From Diadema setosum (Eukaryota; Echinodermata; Echinoidea; Diadematoida; Diadematidae), in the NCBI RefSeq assembly GCF_964275005.1, contig NC_092693.1, positions 30,826,173-30,890,172 of the forward strand: a DNA stretch of 64,000 nucleotides, in the 5' to 3' direction. Positions 57,990 through 64,000 of the stretch are shown here, piece after piece. Position numbers and translations under genes: made by a program. Under the pieces are notes generated by a model. It made no database searches. It was not told the DNA's origin and saw nothing but the letters and a program-made list of their open reading frames with translations. Within the stretch, counting starts at the first letter, position 1; each line of letters starts with the position of its first letter.

Positions 57990-58591
57990 GTATGTGTGCT
58001 TGTGTTGCATCTGTCCTATGTAAATATGTTACTATTATACTTCTTGTTAATATGCTTAAAACCTTAGTATGTTTTGTTTTATATGTTTATTCGGGACCCC
58101 TTTTTTACAAGCTCTGCTTCTTTTGGGGTCCCAAACCATTCATTATTCTTAATGCTGTATCCTTTTGTAAAATGTCAAATGTTTAATGAATTGGTTAAAT
58201 AAACTTGAACTTGAACTTGAAATAAAAAGAGAATTTTAAAAAACTTCACTTTTTTATTAAAGTGCATGTTTCTTTCACTTGTTACTGACACACGTTAAGG
58301 GTAATATCATTCCCTCTGCCTTCTGAAAGAGAGAAGTCAAAATGTTCTTTTGTTATGCGAGTAAAGTGAAAATATGCTGAATTTTCTTTATTCTTTCTTT
58401 ATATTGTTGTACACATGTGACATCACAAGCTTTAGTAGTCTTCTCACCCAGTCTTGAGTGAGCAAAAACGTCAAAAATCCATAACTTTTTAACGGATTGT
58501 CTGATTTTCCTCAAACTCTCATTGATGTGTTTTATCAATATTGCTGCATTCATTCAACCCACATGTCTATGGAGGTGAACTTGTCCTTTAA
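57677..58591. mobile_element. Family A foldback element, copy 6, split by a retroposon tail
   Basis: It begins AGGACAAGTCCACCTTCAG after TTGA and ends GGTGAACTTGTCCT before TTAA. The two arms match the family, but the centre is split by about 340 bp of foreign sequence. Confidence 0.8.
57881..58219 (+). mobile_element. 3' end of a non-LTR (LINE-type) retrotransposon
   Basis: It ends ttggttaaataaacttgaac plus repeated ttgaac units, a tail typical of LINE 3' ends. Before it is a unique block (tcgggaccccttttttacaa, ttttggggtcccaaac) and a (GT)n run (57955-57996). There is no coding part, so it is 5'-truncated. It interrupts the family A element. Confidence 0.6.
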
Positions 58592-59246
58592 ATCAAAAGG
58601 TAGATCTCTAGGTTTTGCGTATATGATAATGGCTCCTGCAACTCCTGTGTTATGGCAACTAGAATCAAGTCTGGCAATACTGACCTGGTACCCATTTTCA
58701 TTTATCTGTACATGTACATCATATAAGAAGAATATTGGTCCAACTTATCTACTGCTCATCAGGACATGGCAAGTTACAGGTATTACAATTTAGTCACCAC
58801 TCATCATCACAAAATTTGGAATAAAACTGTTCATAGCAAATCTTTATGGAATACTTGAAAGACTGTTTCACCAATATGTGCTGTTTTTATCTCATATGAA
58901 AGAAGGATATTGGCAGCCTGATCTATGGAGATGCATTCAGCTGTATCTTGTGGGTTGATAGTTTACACATATCGAAGAAATGAATGACAAATCAAAACTC
59001 TTCAATGTATTAGTGTGGGAATGCATTCTGCCATAGTTTCCTCAAAAAAAAAATGTATGTCAACAAACTTTCATCAGGTTTCTACTGCCACAAGAGGATA
59101 TACAGCATATTCCCACCTGTGTGTTCAGCACTCTGTTTACAAGGCTTAAATTGTCTGTTTGTTTATTTTGGGGCTTTTTCACCCCTCCTCCACATTTCTA
59201 TGATTTTCAGCAGTCATAAACCAAGTCAATACATCAAGCTCTACAT
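58592..59246. other. Intergenic, possible 3'UTR of the coiled-coil gene
   Basis: No exon was found. On the minus strand an AATAAA lies near 59165, about 335 bases after the coiled-coil stop codon, and could end that transcript. Confidence 0.4.
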
Positions 59247-59437
59247 ACAACTCCTGTGTCCTGTTATAACAAAGTCCTTGGGACCGGCAGTTTTCTTTCA
59301 TTATATAAACGTTTTGTTACAGCCGAACAATGAAGTATATACAGATATATAATATATAAATAGTGATTTTGGGACCTGAATTTTTACTTTGTTGTAAAAA
59401 GGTTTTGTTAAGTAATTGTTATAACAAGAGTGCACTG
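59247..59437 (-). mobile_element. pogo-like miniature element, copy 4 (inverted, old)
   Basis: It is the reverse of the 47341 family: ctgttataacaaagtccttg, gaccggcagttttctttc and then gttataacaagagtgcactg before TA. Many base changes and a disrupted left end make it the oldest copy. It lies just past the coiled-coil stop. Confidence 0.65.
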
Positions 59438-59499
59438 TACCAAGATTTTTCTTTCCTATATCTTCCCATATCTTCCTATATCTTTCTGGTGCTCTTCCG

Positions 59500-59745
59500 T
59501 CATGAGCCTAGCGCCTCCTGTCTCTTCTTCTCTCTCTCCTGTCTCAGCCGTTCTCTCTCTGCTTTCATCTGCTCCGCCTCCAGCTCCCTCCTCCCCAACT
59601 CCTCTGCGATGTGCAGCTTCTTCAGCGTGGCCCCCAACTGCTCTGCCCTGGCCCCACCCCCAAGGCCCTTCTGCCATTCGGAGATGCCCTGCAGAAGCTT
59701 TGGAGGCAGCTGATCTGGTTTGTTCAGCTGGGTGCCTTTGTCATC
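59500..59745 (-). CDS. Last coding exon of an unrecognised coiled-coil protein
   Basis: After an acceptor (gaatttccag before 59745) there are 81 codons and a TGA at 59502-59500. The exon begins DDKGTQLNKPDQLPPKLLQG, then ISEWQKGLGGG and a long charged helix (LKKLHIAEELGRREL, KAERERLRQEREKKRQE) to the C-terminus, EALGS. Heptad-like Leu spacing and alternating Glu/Arg/Lys point to a coiled coil. GC and third-base GC are clearly higher than in the surroundings, as expected of coding DNA. The frame enters in phase 0. No earlier exon was found up to 64000 on this strand, so the intron is probably long. I cannot name the family. It converges tail to tail with FBXO31. Confidence 0.65.
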   Translation of the reverse strand, partial: DDKGTQLNKPDQLPPKLLQGISEWQKGLGGGARAEQLGATLKKLHIAEELGRRELEAEQMKAERERLRQEREKKRQEALGS

Positions 59746-59774
59746 CTGGAAATTCAGTAAAGCAGTACAAATCC

Positions 59775-59778
<4 letters not shown>

Positions 59779-59838
<60 letters not shown>

Positions 59839-59840
59839 GT
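59779..59840. repeat. Compound homopolymer T/G, longest in window
   Basis: About 39 T are followed directly by about 22 G, 35 bases upstream of the coiled-coil exon acceptor on the minus strand. Confidence 0.9.
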
Positions 59841-62083
59841 TCAAATGATTTAGCCTCATATTATTCCGCATGACACAGGCAGCCTAAAAGTACTGACCTT
59901 CATTTCACATACTTCTGTGGAATGCAATATTCATGAAGTGGTGATCATTATGATGATGATAATTAATTTTTTTTTTTTTTTTTTAATGATAATGCTGCAA
60001 CTGCCATGGTGGGCTTCTGTCATAAAGAATACTGACATGACAAACTCATGTGAAAACAGGATATTTCCTCTTGCCCCTATGACAAAAGTCTCTGATTTCT
60101 CTTCTTTTTTTCCTCTTTTTTTTTTTTTTTGCAAACCCTGCTATAACATTGCAACATAACCCAGTAAGTTTGATGGCCTCAACAAGTTAGTCACAGCATG
60201 AGTCTGTTGTGCAATGATCAACGATGATGGTTACAAAATAGTTGGAATAGTAGTAATAATGATTATGACATCTAGAAGCACTCAAAGAGTGCAAACCTGT
60301 GCCAACAGTGAACCCATACATCCTCAAAATACAAACAAACAACAAACAAACAACAAAAAATAAAACAAACAAACAAACAAAAATCTTGGATCTGGATCAT
60401 GATTGGGGGGGGGGGGGGCATTTCACGCAGTGTTTTGGTCAGATATTTTTCTGACGAGCTGTTAAAAGCTACGGAAATCCTTGCATCTGATTGGCTGAGA
60501 ACAAATTTGTCAGACAACTTTGTCAGACAAAGTACTACATGAAATGCCCCCCTGGATCATGATCTGGATGGATCGGCACCATAAATTCAACACCTGTTCC
60601 TTTTATCAAAATGGACATTGATTATGCTGAATATGTCATTAAAAACTGTCCGTAACATTTTATATTTTAGTAATGTTGCTGACACCAAACACTGGCAATA
60701 CAAATCTTCCTCGGTAGAAGATGCGACAGGATGATGACTGATCAACTGCTCATAATAATGACAAGGGAAATACTCTGAAAAAGAATGTTACAGGTTAAAA
60801 TCACATCAGTACCGTTGATAATGATGATTGTGATGACGATGATGGCAACAATTAACTTTTCATGTGAAGGATATGTGACTGAGAGACTCCTAAAACACAG
60901 TGAAACAAGACTGCCGAAGGTCTGAATGAAACTCGAGAAATATAGAGAAAAAATGTATGTATTATCTTACGTCATCTAACATATGGCTGCCTTGAAATGT
61001 ACAGCCTAGTCATGCGACTGTAATGTTGCTTGCATAAATACGTTCATGTGGTTTTATGCAAAAAATGTCATTATTTCCTCTTTTCTTTCAGAAGAATTTT
61101 TCCCAACATAAGGAACAATGTGCAGTGACACTTCCTCAATATACCAGAGGAAGTTGATTCTCTTTCAAAATGAGGTAGCAAATTGTATCTTGGGCATTTT
61201 TTCTTTTTCACGTGTGTGTATATGTACACCATTATACATATGTATAAACTTGAGGATTGCTCAGTAAATGGTGTCACAGCTGTCACATGACCTACATAGA
61301 CAGCTATTCCCAGGTCCGAACAGGAAGACTGATAATATGACTCACTGACACTGAAACTGTTGACTTTTTTTTTTTTTTTTTTTTTTTAGATATAGTGCTT
61401 GTATTTAACCTTCAGTAACAAAACACTCACACAAATGTCACACGGGGCAATTTCCTGGTAGGCCTGAAATATAACTTTTGATCTGCTACAACGTACAATG
61501 TATGTCAGATTTCAATTCTCTGTAGTTTTATTACAGAAGTAATCCTATATCCTATCTATGTATCCCATCTAGATATGAAGTTGGAATAAAGGAATGAAAG
61601 TAAAAGTGGTTTTTTTTTTTCATAATTCTGAAAACATTAATCATCTCAAACTGGTGTTTGGGACACTGCCCAGGCAGACAATGGTGTGTCAGGGTATCAC
61701 AGTGACAATATTCCACATAAACTGATGATGGAGGTCAAGGGAAGATTAATTTGGTGTTATGTATCATAGTTTGGACTGGAGTGCAATTGCAATAAACGCA
61801 AAACCCATCACTACATGCAGTGCTAATGAATAAGCAGCTGTTAGAATTATAACCAACCGTCTATAGATACCTGGTTTGTCCTGTGCAAAGTATATGGAGC
61901 CCTCAGATTCCGGCAGGAAATGGGTTAAAAGCGAAGCTTTTACCTTTCCTGTGCTTTGTGCACCATCCGCACAGATGCCGGAGTGCTTTCTTTGCCCATT
62001 AGCATAGATGCATGGAAACTAATTGCCAGTGATGAATAGAGATTACCCAGTCTTCCTAATCTGGTTATCCCTATTGTGTCACC
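59841..62083. other. Intronic or intergenic, no exon recognised
   Basis: This probably lies in an intron of the coiled-coil gene. It holds T-runs (59968, 60117, 61365), a caaacaaacaaac tract (60340-60380) and scattered gatgatgat. None of the open frames looks coding. Confidence 0.45.
60405..60552. mobile_element. Foldback element with GGGGGCATTTCA ends, copy 2
   Basis: A G-run plus gcatttcacgcagtg faces catgaaatgcccccc. The middle has cttgcatctgattggctgag and gacaactttgtcagaca. The flanks share tggatcatgat on both sides. Confidence 0.7.
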
Positions 62084-62607
62084 ACAGCCTTTATGTTGGA
62101 CTGTGGCAAGTTGTTACACCTGAGTAGGCTTACTCAACAAACAGCTAGGTCAAGTTTAGAGGGATTACTGAACGCTGATGAAAAAGTTTCACACAAGGTT
62201 AAGCATTTAAAGGGACAGCCTTTATGTTAGACTGTGGCAAGTTGTTACACCTGAGTAGGCTTACTCAACAAACAGCTAGGTCAAGTTTAAAGGGATTACT
62301 GAACGCTGATGAAAAAGTTTCACACAAGGTTAAGCATTTAAAGGGACAGCCTTTATGTTAGACTGTGGCAAGTTGTTACACCTGAGTAGGCTTACTCAAC
62401 AAACAGCTAGGTCAAGTTTAAAGGGATTACTGAACGCTGATGAAAAAGTTTCACACAAGGTTAAGCATTTAAAGGGACAGCCTTTATGTTAGACTGTGGC
62501 AAGTTGTTACACCTGAGTAGGCTTACTCAACAAACAGCTAGGTCAAGTTTAAAGGGATTACTGAACGCTGATGAAAAAGTTTCACACAAGGTTAAGCATT
62601 TAAAGGG
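62084..62607. repeat. 131-bp tandem repeat, four near-identical copies
   Basis: Units start at 62084, 62215, 62346 and 62477, exactly 131 bp apart. The unit runs from acagcctttatgtt to aagcatttaaaggg. The first copy has a few differences (ttggac, tttagaggga); the last three look identical by eye. Confidence 0.95.
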
Positions 62608-63009
62608 ATGGTACAGTTTTAGGTGAGATGGGGCTTGAGGTTTCCAACATTTTTTTATGATGATTTTTTTTGCTTGTTGTTGAGATAATGAAAAACCTCT
62701 TAACAAATAAGAAAGAGCATACAATTCTAACAGGAATTCAAGGTTTATTTGATGAAAATTGATTTTGAAAGGGCTGAGATGTCAAAAACAAAGCAATCGT
62801 ACTAAAAGGTGGGATGCACCTTTTATTAGAATCACTTTGTTTTACTTTGTTTATCGATTTCTCAACCACTTCAAAACCGATTCTCATTAAATAAAGTTTG
62901 AAATCCTCTTAGACGTGCATGCTTTTTAACATTTCATGAAGTGGTTTTTATTTTGCAAAAAAATAAAAGTTGAATTCTCACCTCAACCAATACTATACCA
63001 TACCTTTAG
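62600..63009. mobile_element. Foldback element with AGGGATGGTACAG ends
   Basis: TTAA at the left (62600) and TTAG at the right enclose AGGGATGGTACAGTTTTAGG and the complement of ataccatacct. The inner text gatggggcttgagg faces gttgaattctcacctc. It abuts the 131-bp array, whose unit ends share TTAAAGGGA. Confidence 0.65.
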
Positions 63010-63442
63010 AGTGTCTAAGCACATAAAGGGTTATTGGAGAGAGATTAAATGCAATAATGAAAAAAAAAAAAAAACACACAGCAGTAATGGAGTGATATAG
63101 AATGAGTGAGGTGGTAAGAGAAAATATTATTATCTGCCAACAGCTTTCAGGTGCATGTGTGTTGCATGGTATGAACATGATGTATACCTTGGAAGCGGAA
63201 TGGAACACATGGAACACATGGAGTTGATCACAGACACATGATGGCATGTGTCGTTTTGTGTAGTCTACAGACGCACAACCCACTTTCAGCTGATGTAGCC
63301 ACAAGCCACAAGAGATGAGTGAAAGATTATGGAAAATATGTTGCACAAGTAGAACTGTGACAGCCAAGAATACAGAAACTCTTTCTCTATAGCTTTTTTT
63401 TTTTTTTTAAATCATCATCGTTGTTCATTATGGCAGTCTGCA
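63010..63442. other. No gene recognised
   Basis: A 124-codon minus-strand frame (63367-62993) has no recognisable domain, runs into the foldback element, and is probably chance. Confidence 0.4.
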
Positions 63443-63627
63443 CAGTGCACTCCCGTTACAACAAACATGCCGTTATAACGAAATTCTGGTTGCAACGAAG
63501 TAAAAATTCAGGCCGCAACATTATCCGCTCTTTGTATTTTTATTGTTTATCTGTTCGGTAACGAAATTTCGATATAACAAAAGAAAACTGCCGGTCCTGA
63601 GGACCTTGTTATAAGGGGAGTCCACTG
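63443..63627. mobile_element. pogo-like miniature element, copy 5
   Basis: It begins CAGTGCACTCCCGTTACAAC and ends GGGAGTCCACTG before TA. The left flank is CA rather than TA. It is more diverged than copies 1-3. Confidence 0.8.
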
Positions 63628-63629
63628 TA

Positions 63630-64000
63630 GTGACAGTTCTTTGAACAGTATATCTCCAAACATCAATGCAAATTTATATTGTACATTGGCTGTAAACAAT
63701 GTACCAGTACAAACAGTGCGCTTTTATGTAAGGACTGAGGTGTGGGCTTTCTGTAGACTACACTGAACTGCTATGGCTGTGATGTAACACACTTTGGGGA
63801 AGCATGCTTACCAGTTTGAACATCATGCTAATTTTCCTGGCTGCGCGAGCCCACGACTTCACACAAGGGGGAAAAAAGTATTAAAGAAGCATGGGACATT
63901 ACATGAAGATCAGGGGTCAAGGAATAAGTAAGAGAAAAATGAGGCAAGAAAGAAACAACAAGTAGAAGGACAAAGCACATTTAGGCAAGCTACACTTTGC
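63630..64000. other. Right edge, nothing recognised
   Basis: No exon, repeat end or motif could be supported. Confidence 0.4.

Noticed and set aside
62993-63367. 124-codon minus-strand frame considered as an upstream exon of the coiled-coil gene
   Set aside because: No splice signals in suitable places, the composition is not coding-like, and it overlaps a foldback element.

Overview
The window is nuclear DNA from an animal with spliced genes. It is AT-rich, full of microsatellites and homopolymer runs, and densely seeded with short inverted-repeat DNA transposons. The repeat types (foldback elements opening TTAAAGGACAAGTTCACC, pogo-like elements opening CAGTGCACTCCCGTTATAAC, and repeats with CCTCCGCCA ends) are familiar from marine invertebrates. 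An echinoderm, perhaps a sea urchin, is my best guess, but the species is inferred and not proven.

Three protein-coding genes can be supported. (1) On the minus strand, from 9917 down past the left edge, lies a very large zinc-finger protein: one 6.2 kb exon, a 245-base exon and a third exon cut by the window edge, all with matching splice phases (about 2,480 residues visible). It has widely spaced C2H2-type fingers, acidic SUMO-interacting-type motifs, a Lys-rich nuclear signal and Ser/Thr/Pro/Gln-rich linkers. I cannot assign an orthologue. A dense promoter-like motif cluster at 19.49-19.57 kb, followed on the minus strand by a good splice donor, could be its distant promoter and first non-coding exon. 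(2) On the plus strand, 36086-52546, lies an FBXO31 orthologue: nine coding exons whose phases all fit, giving 431 residues with an F-box and the FBXO31 beta-barrel domain that docks substrates for the SCF ubiquitin ligase. (3) On the minus strand, 59500-59745, lies the last coding exon of an unrecognised coiled-coil protein whose other exons I could not find.

The zinc-finger gene and FBXO31 are head to head, about 26 kb apart by coding sequence. FBXO31 and the coiled-coil gene converge. I see no operon-like or pathway link between them; each looks independently transcribed.

The rest is mostly mobile-element debris. Notable items are TTAA-flanked foldback elements in several families; pogo-like elements of about 186 bp; a 1.73 kb hAT-like element with a perfect 8-bp target duplication, whose empty site survives in a neighbouring duplicate; a 3.37 kb hAT-like element in FBXO31 intron 2 carrying about twelve copies of a roughly 190-bp tandem repeat; two repeat elements loaded with DR1-type nuclear-receptor motifs; a foldback element just after the FBXO31 stop codon; and four near-identical 131-bp tandem units at 62.1-62.6 kb. 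I saw no CRISPR array, rRNA, convincing tRNA gene, or recognisable retrovirus or LTR element.
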